Positions 7,712 to 16,339 are shown, counted from the stretch's first letter. The stretch is DNA of 64,000 bases from Luteimonas rhizosphaericola (GCF_029888045.1 NZ_JARXRN010000025.1:62001-126000); one strand, 5' to 3'. Program-made: numbers and translations. The notes: generated by a model from the sequence alone, not told the origin.

Positions 7712-8773
7712 CTAGAGATCATCGAACCCGTTATCCGAATTCGTCTTCTTGTACGACGCATTCCGCATCTCGAAGAAGTCCGTCTTGGTCTCGGTGAAAT
7801 TGTCCGCATACGCCCGGATCCACGGCATCACGTTGTCGGTCGCCTCGCCGTACATCGACTCGATCCCGAGCATCCCGGCCATCTTGTTGGCGCGGTACTT
7901 CACGTAGCGCACCATCTCGTCCACGTCGATGCCGTCGATGCCGTCCAGCACCTCGCCGGTCCAGCGCGTTTCCAGTTCGATCGCGTGCGCGAACGCCCCA
8001 TGCACGTAGTCGGTGAGCGCATCGCCCTGCAGGGCCTGGTTCTCGCCGACGATCGCCCGGATCAGCTCGCTGATGAACTTGCTGTGCGCCAGCTCGTCCC
8101 GGTTGATGAAGCTGATGATCTTGCCGGTGCCGGTCATCCGGTTCTGGCGCACCAGGTTGTAGAAGTACGCGAAGCCGGAATAGAAGTTGATGCCCTCCAG
8201 GATCGACGACTGCACCAGCGCGCGGATCAGCGTCTCGGCCGACTTCTCGCGCATGAAATCGTCGTACGAGGCCATGATCGGCTGGTTGCGCGCGACGATC
8301 GTGGGGTGCGTGCGCGCGATTTCGAAGATCCGGTTCTGGTTGGCCAGGTCCGTGATCGAGGCCAGCACGTAGCTGTAGCTCTCGTTGTGGATCACCTCCT
8401 GCTGGCCGATGATCGCCGCATTGGCGTGCGCGGCCGGGTCGGTGATGTATTCGGCCACGTTGTAGATGAAGCGCGTCTGCGGCGAATCCAGCGTGGCCAG
8501 CAGGCCGATGATCGAATCGAACGCGTTCTTCTCGCGCGCCGACAGCTCGCCGTACTGGCGCGCGTCGCCCTTCATGTCGACCTCGTCGGGAATCCAGAAG
8601 TTGGTCGAGAGCTCCTTGTAGGCACGGTAGAACGACGGATACGGGATGTCGTTCCAGTTGAGGATGCCCGAGGTCGTGCCGTTGATGATCCCGGTCGAGC
8701 GGTTGGGATGGCGCGGCTCGAGGATGCGGATGCGCTCGAGCGGCGTACGGGTGAGGGGTGCGGTGGCGGACAT
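7712..8773 (-). CDS. nrdB: Class I ribonucleotide reductase small (radical) subunit
   Basis: The 353-residue protein is the R2 subunit, which generates and stores the tyrosyl radical used by NrdA to reduce ribonucleotides. The di-iron/tyrosyl motif QQEVIHNESYSYVL gives Glu126 and His129 as ligands and Tyr133 as the radical tyrosine. Asp96 in LLATLDSP is the likely first ligand. Downstream RDELAHSKFISEL supplies further ligands. The acidic-hydrophobic C-terminus NSDNGFDDL is the usual tail that docks on NrdA. All key residues are present. It lies 158 bp downstream of nrdA, with several hairpins between them, and shares the riboswitch leader if co-transcribed. Confidence 0.97.
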   Translation of the reverse strand: MSATAPLTRTPLERIRILEPRHPNRSTGIINGTTSGILNWNDIPYPSFYRAYKELSTNFWIPDEVDMKGDARQYGELSAREKNAFDSIIGLLATLDSPQTRFIYNVAEYITDPAAHANAAIIGQQEVIHNESYSYVLASITDLANQNRIFEIARTHPTIVARNQPIMASYDDFMREKSAETLIRALVQSSILEGINFYSGFAYFYNLVRQNRMTGTGKIISFINRDELAHSKFISELIRAIVGENQALQGDALTDYVHGAFAHAIELETRWTGEVLDGIDGIDVDEMVRYVKYRANKMAGMLGIESMYGEATDNVMPWIRAYADNFTETKTDFFEMRNASYKKTNSDNGFDDL

Positions 8774-8937
8774 GATTGGCTTGCTCTTCTCCGGTCGCGG
8801 ACGAACGGATCTGTCTGGAGGAAAGCCCCCCTGAGTCAGGGGGGCGCGCCGAAGGCGCAGGGGTGTGGATGCTGATGAGCAGGGTCCGCGGTTTGCAAAG
8901 CAAACCGTGGAAGCTAAAGCGCGAATGCGCTTTAGCT
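8774..8937 (-). promoter_or_regulatory. Hairpin cluster between nrdA and nrdB
   Basis: Three or four perfect inverted repeats are packed in about 110 bases. AGCTAAAGCGC (8912-8922) pairs with GCGCTTTAGCT (8927-8937) and includes the nrdA stop codon. CGGTTTGC (8889-8896) pairs with GCAAACCG (8900-8907). GCCCCCCTGA (8825-8834) pairs with TCAGGGGGGC (8836-8845) around one base, and a GCGCC-GAA-GGCGC hairpin follows at once. They could act as mRNA stabilisers, an attenuator setting the NrdA/NrdB ratio, or simply inserted palindromes. Confidence 0.5.
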
Positions 8938-11424
8938 GCTACACCACTCGCATTCCGCGATATCGATGTCGTTCGAGCGCACGTAGTACGTGGTCTTCAG
9001 CCCCTCGCGCCAGGCGGTCAGGTGCAGGTCGAGCAGGGTGCTGGCGCGGATGGTGCTGGGCACGTAGAAGTTGAAGCTGATCGACTGGTCGACGTGGCGC
9101 TGGCGGCGCGCGTTCTGGCGCACCGAGGCGAACTGGTCGAGCTTGTAGGCGCCCTTCTCGTAGTACGGCCAGGTCTCCAGCGACAGCCCCGGCGCGGCCA
9201 CCGGGCGCCGGTAGTCCTTCTTCTCTTCGTAATAGAACGCGGAGTAGATCGGGTCGATCGACGCCGTGGAGCCGGCGATCTGCGCGGTCGACATGTTCGG
9301 CGCCACCGCCATCAGCCAGCCGTTGCGCACGCCGTTCACCGCCACCTGGGCCGCCAGCTCCAGCCACTGCGGGCTGTTGTAGCCGCGTGCGCGGAAGTAC
9401 TCGCCGCTGTGCCAGTCGCTGCCGGCGAACACACCGTAGGTGCCCTTCTCCTTCGCCAGCGCCATCGAGGCCTGGATGGTGAGGAAGTTGATCCGTTCGT
9501 ACAGCGCGTCGCTGTAGCCCTCGGCCTCTGGCGAGTTCCAGTCGATGCCCTTGAGCGCCAGCAGGTGGTGCCAGCCGAACGTCCCCAGGCCGATCGCGCG
9601 GTACTTGCGGTTGGTGATCGTCGCCTGCGGCACCGGCAGCGCGTTGAGGTCGATCACGTTGTCGAGCATCCGCACCTGGATCGGGATCAGCCGCTCGAGC
9701 ACGTCGGTGATCAGGTCGCCCTGGCCCTCGGGCGGCAGCACCGCGCGGCCGAGGTTCACGCTCGACAGGTTGCACACCACGAAATCGCCCGCCTGCTTCG
9801 TGGTCACGATCTGGTTGCCGGAGATGATCTCCTGCATCAGCCGGGTCGGACTCATGTTCTGCAGGATCTCGGTGCACAGGTTCGACGAATAGATGCGGCC
9901 GGCGTGCTTGTTCGGGTTCTTCCGGTTCACCTCGTCGCGGTAGAACATGAACGGGTTGCCGGTCTCCAGCTGCGAGACCATGATCCGCTTGAAGATGTCG
10001 ATCGCCTTGACGGTCCGGCGCGCGATGCGCTCGTCGGCCACCACCTCCTCGTACTTCGTCCGGAACGTGCCCTGACCGCGCGTCTCGTCGTAGAAGTCCT
10101 GCAGGTACCAGCCCTTGATCCGCTTCACCTCGTGCGGATCGAACAGGTACCAGTCGCCGCGGCGCTCCACCGCTTCCATGAACAGGTCGGGGATGCACAC
10201 CGAGGTGAACACGTCATGCGCGCGCAGGCGCTGGTCGCCGTTGTTCAGGCGCAAGTCCAGGAACGCCTCGATGTCGCGGTGCCAGATGTCCAGGTACACC
10301 GCCACCGCGCCCTTGCGCTGGCCGAGCTGGTCGACCGAGACCGCGGTGTTGTTGAGCTGCTTGATCCAAGGCACCACGCCGCCGGAGGAATTGGGCACGC
10401 CGCGGATCGCCGAACCCGAGGAACGCACGTAGCCCAGGTACGCGCCCACGCCGCCGCCGCCCTTGGACACGCGCGCGATGTCGGTGTTGGAGTCGAAGAT
10501 GCCCTGCAGCGAATCGTCGACGGTATCGATGAAGCACGAGGACAGCTGGCCGCCGACCTTGCCGGCGTTCTGCAGCGTCGGCGTGGCCACGGTCATGTAC
10601 AGGTTCGACAGCGCCCAGTACGCCTCGCCCACCAGCTGCATGCGGCGCTCGCGCGGGCGTTCTTCCTGCATCAGATACAGCGCGATGGTGAGCCAGCGCT
10701 CCTGCGGCAGTTCGTACACGTTGCGCGCGTGGTCGGTGGCCAGATAGCGCGTGGCCAGCAGGTACAGGCCGTTGTAGGCGAACAGGCGGTCGCGCTCGGG
10801 ATCGATCATGCGCCCGGCCTCCTGCAGCTCCTCCTTCGAGTACGCGCGCAGGATGTCGTTGGAATAGATGTTGCGGTCGGCCAGTGACTCCTGCAGGCCC
10901 ACGTACGAGCCGTACTTCTGCTCGGCGTCGTAGAAGCGGTTGCGGCTGGCGCGCTTGTACAGCCGGCGCAGGTACAGGCGCGCGGCGAACATCTCCCATT
11001 CCGGCGCGGCCACGTCCACGCGGGCCTCGGCTTCACGGATCAGGTGGTCGGTGAGGTCGTCGGCGTTCACCGCCTCCTTGCGTTCGACGAAACCCAGCAC
11101 GCTGCGCGTGTAGCCGTCGATATCGAGCTGCGGGAACTCGGCATGCACGCGCTCGATGCTGCGCTGCAGGCGCGCGCGGTCGAATGGCATGCGGCGGTTG
11201 CCGGCGTCCTTGGTGATCCAGGTGGACACGGCCGCGTCCGCGGCGGACGTGGCCTGTGCATCGGCTGGCCGCGGCGCGGGAATGGCGTCGTCACCGGCGT
11301 CGTGCGTCGCGGCGGCATCGGCCGCCGCTGCGGAGGCGTGGCGCGTGGCGCCATCGTCGTCGGTGACCGCCGGGGTTGCGGCCAGGGCCGGCGCATCGGC
11401 CGGGGCGTTGGTCTGGTGGCTCAT
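8932..11424 (-). CDS. nrdA: Class Ia ribonucleotide reductase large subunit
   Basis: The 830-residue protein carries out ribonucleoside diphosphate reduction. Residues 1 to about 65 are an Ala/Asp-rich low-complexity extension not typical of the family. They are followed by an N-terminal ATP-cone (from STWITKDAGNRRMPFDRARL) for dATP/ATP control. Catalytic blocks are GQLSSCFIDTVDDS, SSNLCTEILQ (Asn, Cys, Glu of the active site), FVVCNLSSVNLGR and the glycyl/Pro loop PNMSTAQIAGST. The radical-transfer Tyr pair lies in KTTYYVRS, and a C-terminal redox pair (Cys825, Cys828) in CEWCSS. The start ATG at 11422-11424 has GGAG about 8 bases upstream; the frame is open further but there it overlaps leader RNA. 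A cobalamin riboswitch lies 190 bases upstream. Confidence 0.97.
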   Translation of the reverse strand: MSHQTNAPADAPALAATPAVTDDDGATRHASAAAADAAATHDAGDDAIPAPRPADAQATSAADAAVSTWITKDAGNRRMPFDRARLQRSIERVHAEFPQLDIDGYTRSVLGFVERKEAVNADDLTDHLIREAEARVDVAAPEWEMFAARLYLRRLYKRASRNRFYDAEQKYGSYVGLQESLADRNIYSNDILRAYSKEELQEAGRMIDPERDRLFAYNGLYLLATRYLATDHARNVYELPQERWLTIALYLMQEERPRERRMQLVGEAYWALSNLYMTVATPTLQNAGKVGGQLSSCFIDTVDDSLQGIFDSNTDIARVSKGGGGVGAYLGYVRSSGSAIRGVPNSSGGVVPWIKQLNNTAVSVDQLGQRKGAVAVYLDIWHRDIEAFLDLRLNNGDQRLRAHDVFTSVCIPDLFMEAVERRGDWYLFDPHEVKRIKGWYLQDFYDETRGQGTFRTKYEEVVADERIARRTVKAIDIFKRIMVSQLETGNPFMFYRDEVNRKNPNKHAGRIYSSNLCTEILQNMSPTRLMQEIISGNQIVTTKQAGDFVVCNLSSVNLGRAVLPPEGQGDLITDVLERLIPIQVRMLDNVIDLNALPVPQATITNRKYRAIGLGTFGWHHLLALKGIDWNSPEAEGYSDALYERINFLTIQASMALAKEKGTYGVFAGSDWHSGEYFRARGYNSPQWLELAAQVAVNGVRNGWLMAVAPNMSTAQIAGSTASIDPIYSAFYYEEKKDYRRPVAAPGLSLETWPYYEKGAYKLDQFASVRQNARRQRHVDQSISFNFYVPSTIRASTLLDLHLTAWREGLKTTYYVRSNDIDIAECEWCSS

Positions 11425-11611
11425 GCTGGTCTCCACGCGGTCGCACACGTCCGGCCCGTCCCGCGCGGGTGGCGGCGGCCGTGGCGTGCAACGGTGGACG
11501 AGCGGCGTCGCAGGAACGGGGACTGCGCGCGGGCGCATCCCGGAGCCTGCTTCACCAGCCCCCTCCCCCCGGAGATCCGCGGCCGGCACCGCGCGGCGTG
11601 CAGGCGCGCGG
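11425..11611 (-). promoter_or_regulatory. nrdA leader / riboswitch expression platform
   Basis: 187 bases of leader between the riboswitch aptamer and the nrdA start. No gene is supported; an in-frame extension of nrdA covers it but lacks homology. It contains GC-rich self-complementary stretches and a GGGGGGAGGGGG run near 11560-11575. With the aptamer directly upstream, it is the place where B12 binding would control termination or ribosome access. The exact alternative structures were not computed. Confidence 0.5.
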
Positions 11612-11819
11612 CCGTCGGCAGGTCTTCGGACTCACGGGCACGGACGCATGGCGTCCACCTCCCCCGCCGCTTCCCGGAGCCTGGGCTCCAGTGCTGGTGG
11701 CGGGTTCGTTCCCGATTACCGCTGCGGGGCAGTGCCGGACTGGCCGCCGACCCTTGCGGGCGGGGCGTCACCGGCTTCCCTTTTCATCTCCGGAAGCCAG
11801 GGCCTCGGAGAACCGACGG
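11612..11819 (-). promoter_or_regulatory. Cobalamin (B12) riboswitch upstream of nrdA
   Basis: Read on the minus strand, the core of a cobalamin aptamer is clear. In order it shows AAAAGGGAAGCCGGTGACG (11784-11766), the L-loop stretch ACTGCCCCGCAGCGGTAA, a later CACTGGAG, a GGGAAG and the terminal B12 box GAGTCCGAAGACCTGCC (complement of 11617-11633). The closing P1 stem is perfect: CCGTCGG (11819-11813) pairs with CCGACGG (11618-11612). Order and spacing match the AdoCbl-type family. B12 riboswitches normally repress when coenzyme B12 is present. Here the downstream gene is nrdA, so B12 would turn off the B12-independent reductase, as known in Streptomyces, where a class II enzyme then takes over. 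Confidence 0.93.
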
Positions 11820-11948
11820 GCACAACATAGTGGGGTGTCACCGAACCGTCAACACGAAATGTTGTGGAACATGGCCGGAGGCATCGTTCCACGGGAGGCG
11901 CCGCGGGACCCGCTTCGGCGTCGGTCGCCGGCATCGGGCCCGGTCCGG

Positions 11949-12236
11949 TCAGCGGCGCCGCGCGCGGGCCGCGTCCGCCATCGCGCGCAGCTCCTCGGCG
12001 GTAAGCCGGCCGTCGCCATCGGTATCGAGCCTGTCGAAATGCGCGTACACGCGCGGCAGGCCGGCCTCGGCCTCGGCGCGGTCGATGGCACCGTCGCCGT
12101 TGCGGTCGGCGGCCTGCCAGCGCTCGCGGATGACCTCGCGCTGGTCGGCGCTGAGCTGGCGCTGGGCGCAGGCCGAGGACGACAGGGCGGCGAGCGCCAG
12201 CACGACGGCGAGCGTGAACGGGCTGCAGTAGCGCAT
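11949..12236 (-). CDS. Small secreted EF-hand protein
   Basis: The 95-residue protein has an N-terminal hydrophobic signal sequence (residues about 5-22), ending at SSACAQ. Cys23 could be lipidated but the lipobox is imperfect. Two canonical 12-residue EF-hand loops follow: DRNGDGAIDRAE (44-55) and DTDGDGRLTAEE (71-82), both with all calcium-liganding positions. A calcium-binding periplasmic or surface role is expected, with no known partner. It is followed on the same strand by nothing close and preceded by another small secreted protein 99 bp upstream. Confidence 0.85.
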   Translation of the reverse strand: MRYCSPFTLAVVLALAALSSSACAQRQLSADQREVIRERWQAADRNGDGAIDRAEAEAGLPRVYAHFDRLDTDGDGRLTAEELRAMADAARARRR

Positions 12237-12335
12237 GGGATCTCCTGGGCGTGGGTGATGCGGGATGCGTCGCGGACGGCGCGGGAGCGGTCCGGGGGAA
12301 GGCGGAGACGCGCCGCCCGCGACGCGAGGGGGACG

Positions 12336-12911
12336 TCAGCGGCGGCGGCAGGCGATGGCGTCGCCGTTGGCGTTCGCGCACTCGACCGTTCGCACCACGA
12401 CGTCGTCGCTGCGCGTGGTGGTGGCCGCGTAGTGGTTGCCGTTGGCGGCGGTCGCCTGGGTGCTGCGGCTGGCGTCGACGTGGCCGTCCGCGTCACGCGC
12501 GGCAGTGCCGGCGGTGGAGACGCTGCCGCCGTTGCGGCCGTGCACGGTGGCGCTGCCGGTGCGGGTGGCGCTGCCGTCGGGGTCGCGATGGAAGCTGCCG
12601 CGGCGCGTGGCCTCGCCGCCTTGCGTGCCGCGCACATCGCCGGCACTGCGGCCGGCGACGCTGCCGTGGCCATCGCCGGCGATCGCGCGGTGGCGCACCG
12701 CGACGCCGCGTTCGCCGCTGGCGACATGGCGGCTGCGCGCATACGCGCCCTGCGCGCCGGCGCCCGCGGCGCGGGTCGCCGCGATGCGCCCGCCTTCGCC
12801 GCCGTGGGCGACGACGCGCCCGCGCACGCGTTCGGCCGACGCCTCGGGCACGATGCCGGCGAGCGCGCCGCACAGCGTCAGCGCCGCCAGCAGGATCGGG
12901 GTCTTGGACAT
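12336..12911 (-). CDS. Secreted Gly/Ala/Arg-rich hypothetical protein
   Basis: The product is 191 residues with a clear signal peptide (MSKTPILLAALTLCGALAG, cleavage near EASA). The mature part is a low-complexity chain rich in Gly, Ala, Arg, Thr and Ser, with loose repeats such as GSATRTGSATVHGRNGGS. There are two cysteines near the C-terminus (VECANANGDAIACRRR) that could form a disulfide. No enzymatic motif is visible. Start ATG at 12909-12911 is preceded by a GGAG-like site. I do not recognise a named family; similar proteins occur next to small EF-hand genes in related genomes, but that link is only suggestive. Confidence 0.65.
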   Translation of the reverse strand: MSKTPILLAALTLCGALAGIVPEASAERVRGRVVAHGGEGGRIAATRAAGAGAQGAYARSRHVASGERGVAVRHRAIAGDGHGSVAGRSAGDVRGTQGGEATRRGSFHRDPDGSATRTGSATVHGRNGGSVSTAGTAARDADGHVDASRSTQATAANGNHYAATTTRSDDVVVRTVECANANGDAIACRRR

Positions 12912-13099
12912 GGTGGACTCCTGTGGTCTCGGACGCGATGCGGGGCGCATCGCGTGCCGGGATGATCGCCAGCCGGCGACCCCCATGCGCGTCGTTCCTG
13001 TCGCCGGATGTGTCCGGCGCGGCGCCCGGACACATCCGGTTGCATTTCCGCCCTGCGGCGGGTTTGCGGGCGGCCGAGGGGGGCGGCGATAGTGCGCCC

Positions 13100-13822
13100 A
13101 TGGCCGAAGACGCCCCCCGGATCCTGCTGGTCGACGACGACGAGCGGCTGCGCGAGCTGCTGGTGCGCTACCTGGAGGCGCAGGGCTTCGCCGTGCGCGG
13201 CGTGGCCGACGGCACGCGGATGCGGCAGGCGCTCGACCGCGGCCACCACGACCTGATCGTGCTCGACCTGATGCTCCCGGGCGAGGACGGGCTGGACATC
13301 TGCCGGCGCCTGCGCGGACAGGGGGACACCACGCCGATCGTGATGCTCACCGCCAAGGGCGACGAGATCGACCGCATCGTCGGGCTGGAGATCGGCGCCG
13401 ACGACTACCTGCCCAAGCCGGTCAACCCGCGCGAGCTGCTGGCGCGGATCCGCGCCGTGCTGCGGCGCGCGCCGGGGGTGCTGGCGGGGGCGCCGCAGCC
13501 CGAAGGCGGGCAGGTCGGGTTCGGCCGGTTCCGGCTCGACCTCGGCGCACGCGCGCTCAGCCGCGACGGCGAACCGCTGCGCATCACCTCGGGCGAGTTC
13601 GCGCTGCTGTCGGTGCTGGTCCGGCATCCGCGGCAGCCGTTGAGCCGCGACCGTCTGATGAGCCTGGCGCGCGGCCGCGGCCACGACGCGTTCGAACGCA
13701 GCATCGACGTGATGGTCGCGCGCCTGCGCAAGCTGATCGAAGACGATCCGAAGCAGCCGCGCATCCTGCAGACGGTGTGGGGCGTGGGCTATGTGTTCGT
13801 GCCGCCGCAGGAGGCGGCATGA
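13100..13822 (+). CDS. ompR: OmpR-type response regulator
   Basis: The 240-residue protein has an N-terminal receiver (phospho-acceptor Asp56 in LIVLDLMLPGEDGL, acidic pocket DDD at 12-14) and a C-terminal winged helix (about 140-235). The match to OmpR is close, not just to the superfamily: MLTAKGDEIDRIVGLEIGAD, SRDRLMSLARGRGHD and QTVWGVGYVFVP all follow E. coli OmpR. It would bind DNA as a dimer and adjust outer-membrane gene expression. The start ATG at 13100 is the first that keeps the receiver intact. Its TGA overlaps the ATG of the next gene, so regulator and kinase are translationally coupled. Confidence 0.9.
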   Translation: MAEDAPRILLVDDDERLRELLVRYLEAQGFAVRGVADGTRMRQALDRGHHDLIVLDLMLPGEDGLDICRRLRGQGDTTPIVMLTAKGDEIDRIVGLEIGADDYLPKPVNPRELLARIRAVLRRAPGVLAGAPQPEGGQVGFGRFRLDLGARALSRDGEPLRITSGEFALLSVLVRHPRQPLSRDRLMSLARGRGHDAFERSIDVMVARLRKLIEDDPKQPRILQTVWGVGYVFVPPQEAA

Positions 13823-15075
13823 GCGCGATGCGCTCGGTATTCGCGCAGCTGGTGCTGGTGATCGCGCTGGTGCTCGCCGGGGCGGCGACGCTGGCGCTGC
13901 TGCTGGGGCGCGAGTTCGCCGCGCGGCCGGCCAACACGCAGCTGCTGCGCGGGATCGAGGGGATGGCGGTCGCGGTCGAGGCGCTGGCCCGCGACGGCCG
14001 GCGTGCGCACGCGCTGGCCCGGCTGCGCGAGGCGGGCATCGAACTGCGCGAGGACGCACCGCCGCCCGCGCGCACGCGGCCGCTGGCGGTGATGCGGCGG
14101 TTCGAGTCCCGCGCGCGCGGCGTGCTCGGCGCGGAGCGCGAACTGCGCCTCGGCGCGGGCGACGACGGCCACGTGCTGTGGCTGCGGCTGGACCTGCAGC
14201 CGCCGGTGTGGGTGGCGCTGGTGCACGACCGCCCCGGCACCGGCCTGAGGCAGTACTCGGCGCTGCTGCTGGGCGGCTGCGTGCTGCTGGTGTGGGCGGC
14301 TGCGGCGTGGGTCGCGCGGCGGCTGGTGCAGCCGCTGCGCCGGCTCGCCAGCGCGGCGCCGGCGCTGGTGCGCGGCGAGCACGTGGTGCCCGCGATCGGT
14401 CCGGCGCCGGCGGAGGTGGTGGGCCTGGCGCGCGCGCTGGGCGAGGCCAACCGCGAGGTGCGCGAGGCGGCCGACGAGCGCCGGGTGATGCTGGCGGGCA
14501 TCTCGCACGACCTGCGCACGCCGCTGACGCGGCTGCAGTACGCGCTGGCGCTCGTGCCCGGCACCGATCCGGCGCTGCAGGCCGGCATGTACCGCGACAT
14601 CGCCGAGATCGACGCGATCCTGTCGCAGTTCATCGCCTACGCGCGCGACGGGCGCGACGAGCGCGTGGAACTGGTGGACCTGGCGCAGGTCTGCCGCCAT
14701 GCACTGGCCGCGGCCGACGGCGACTGGACGATCGACCTGCCCGATTCCGCTTCGATCCAAGGCCGGCCGATGGCGCTGCTGCGCGCGGTGGAGAACCTGG
14801 TGGCGAACGCGCAGCGCCACGGCGCGCCGCCACGGTCGCTGTCGCTGGTACGCGAGGGCGATGGCTGGCGGGTGGAGGTCACCGATGGCGGGCCGGGCAT
14901 CGAACAGGCCCAGGCGCAGCGCGTGCAGCGACCGTTCGTGCACGGCGACCGCGGCGGCGCCGGCCTCGGCCTGGCGATCGTCGCCCGCGTGGCGCACCAG
15001 CACCGCGGGGAGCTGCGGCTGCTGCCCGGGTCGCCCACCGGTCTGCGCGCGCAGCTGTGGCTGCGTGGCGCCTGA
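13819..15075 (+). CDS. envZ: EnvZ-type sensor histidine kinase
   Basis: The 418-residue inner-membrane kinase has a first membrane helix at about 8-28, a periplasmic loop to about 145, a second helix at about 150-170, a HAMP segment and then the DHp helix. The phospho-acceptor is His230 in LAGISHDLRTPLTRL, close to EnvZ. ATP-binding boxes are AVENLVANAQRHG (N box), VTDGGPGIE (G1) and GGAGLGLAIVARV (G2). It overlaps ompR by 4 bases. It would phosphorylate the OmpR homologue in response to envelope or osmotic cues; the periplasmic sensor region is not strongly conserved, so the signal may differ. Confidence 0.9.
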   Translation: MSAMRSVFAQLVLVIALVLAGAATLALLLGREFAARPANTQLLRGIEGMAVAVEALARDGRRAHALARLREAGIELREDAPPPARTRPLAVMRRFESRARGVLGAERELRLGAGDDGHVLWLRLDLQPPVWVALVHDRPGTGLRQYSALLLGGCVLLVWAAAAWVARRLVQPLRRLASAAPALVRGEHVVPAIGPAPAEVVGLARALGEANREVREAADERRVMLAGISHDLRTPLTRLQYALALVPGTDPALQAGMYRDIAEIDAILSQFIAYARDGRDERVELVDLAQVCRHALAAADGDWTIDLPDSASIQGRPMALLRAVENLVANAQRHGAPPRSLSLVREGDGWRVEVTDGGPGIEQAQAQRVQRPFVHGDRGGAGLGLAIVARVAHQHRGELRLLPGSPTGLRAQLWLRGA

Positions 15076-15103
15076 TCCCTCGCGACACCCGCAGGAGACT
15101 CCG

Positions 15104-16027
15104 ATGAGACCCTCCCCGCCACGAATCGCCGCCGTCCTCGCCGCCGCCCTCGTCGTGCTCGCCTCGGCCTGCGCGCCCGCGTCCGCGCAGGGCCTGCGCG
15201 AACGGCTGCAGCGCGCGCGCGAGGCCTCGCTGCGCCCGGCCGCCCAGCCGCCGGTGCTGCCCGACGGCGCGCGCCGGATCGCCGACGTGGCCTACGGCGA
15301 CGATCCGCGCCAGCGATTCGACGTGTACCTGCCGGCGCAGGCGCGCGATGCACCGGTGCTGCTGTTCGTGCACGGCGGCGGCTGGGCGTTCGGCAACAAG
15401 GACAACCCGGGCAACGTTCCCGCCAAGGCGGCGCGCTGGCTGCCGGACGGCTTCGTACTGGTGTCCACCAACTACCGGTTGCGTCCCGACACCGCGCCGA
15501 TCGACCAGGCCCGCGACGTCGCGCGTGCGCTCGCGGAGGTGCAGCGGCGCGCGCCGCAGTGGGGTGCCGACCCCGCGCGCGTGCTGCTGGTCGGGCATTC
15601 CGCCGGCGCGCACCTGGCCACGCTGGTGGCGGCCTCGTCCACGCTGTGGCGCGAGGCCGGCGCCTCGCGCCCGCTGGGCGTGGTGTCGCTCGACAGCGGC
15701 GCGCTGGACGTCCCGGACCTCATGCGCCGCCCGCGCATCCCGGCCCTGTTCCACCGCGCCTTCGGCGACGATCCCGCCGACTGGACCGAAGCCTCCCCGC
15801 ACCATCGGCTCGCGCGCGACGCCTCGCCCATGCTTCTGGTCTGCTCCACGCGCCGGCCCGACGCCTGCCCGCAGTCGCACGCGATGCAGGCCAGGGCCGC
15901 GGCGCTGGACGTGCGCATCGACGTGCTGGAGCAGGATCTGTCCCACGGCGACGTCAACCACCTGCTCGGGGAACCCTCGGCCTATACCGCGGCAGTGGAC
16001 CGCTTCATCCGCTCTCTGCTCGACTGA
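15104..16027 (+). CDS. Exported alpha/beta hydrolase (esterase)
   Basis: The 307-residue protein has a signal peptide ending at ASACAPASAQ (possible lipoprotein cysteine but no ideal lipobox). It has the hormone-sensitive-lipase/BD-FAE-like motifs HGGGW (from His90), the nucleophile GHSAG with Ser166, a likely Asp in SLDSGALDV and a C-terminal His in LSHGDVNHLL. It should be a carboxylesterase of the periplasm. The ATG at 15104 has GGAG 8 bases upstream and lies 28 bases behind envZ, so it may be part of the ompR-envZ transcript. Substrate unknown. Confidence 0.88.
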   Translation: MRPSPPRIAAVLAAALVVLASACAPASAQGLRERLQRAREASLRPAAQPPVLPDGARRIADVAYGDDPRQRFDVYLPAQARDAPVLLFVHGGGWAFGNKDNPGNVPAKAARWLPDGFVLVSTNYRLRPDTAPIDQARDVARALAEVQRRAPQWGADPARVLLVGHSAGAHLATLVAASSTLWREAGASRPLGVVSLDSGALDVPDLMRRPRIPALFHRAFGDDPADWTEASPHHRLARDASPMLLVCSTRRPDACPQSHAMQARAAALDVRIDVLEQDLSHGDVNHLLGEPSAYTAAVDRFIRSLLD

Positions 16028-16339
16028 TCTGCGCGAGTCGTCGGTGGAGGATGCGGTCACCGCAATGGGGCAGGGGTCCGGATGCGTGGATCGATACGAC
16101 TTCGGCGTGCGCGGGGGACGGTGACGTTCGGGGTGTGGACGGCCAGCCCCGGATGCGCCCTGCGGGCTTATCCGGGCTACGGGACGATATGGCAGATGCG
16201 CGTAGCCCGGGTAAGGCGCAGCCGCACCCGGGGGAGACGCGACACGAGGTGACGCAGCGCGCGGCCAGGCGGTGCCGCATGCGGGAAGGCGGGCAGGCGC
16301 AGCCCCGGGCCGGCCCGGGGTGGCCCGCGTGGCCGCCGC
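16028..16339. other. Gene-free region with a REP pair
   Basis: 312 bases without a supported gene. The only structure seen is the pair of REP palindromes at 16148-16232 (listed separately). Bases 16233-16339 are GC-rich and should include the promoter of the TPR regulator, but no clear -35/-10 was recognised. Confidence 0.5.
16148..16232. repeat. Inverted pair of GTAG REP elements (head-to-head)
   Basis: An A-type REP on the minus strand (16148-16180, head GTAG at 16180-16177) is followed after 21 bases by a B-type REP on the plus strand (16202-16232, starts GTAGCCCGGGTAAGGC, ends CACCCGGG). The GTAG heads face each other, whereas in the pairs at 53517 and 55414 they face outward. Confidence 0.75.

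Noticed and set aside
11425..11589. In-frame upstream extension of nrdA
   Set aside because: The region is the riboswitch leader, and GGAG sits before the ATG at 11424.
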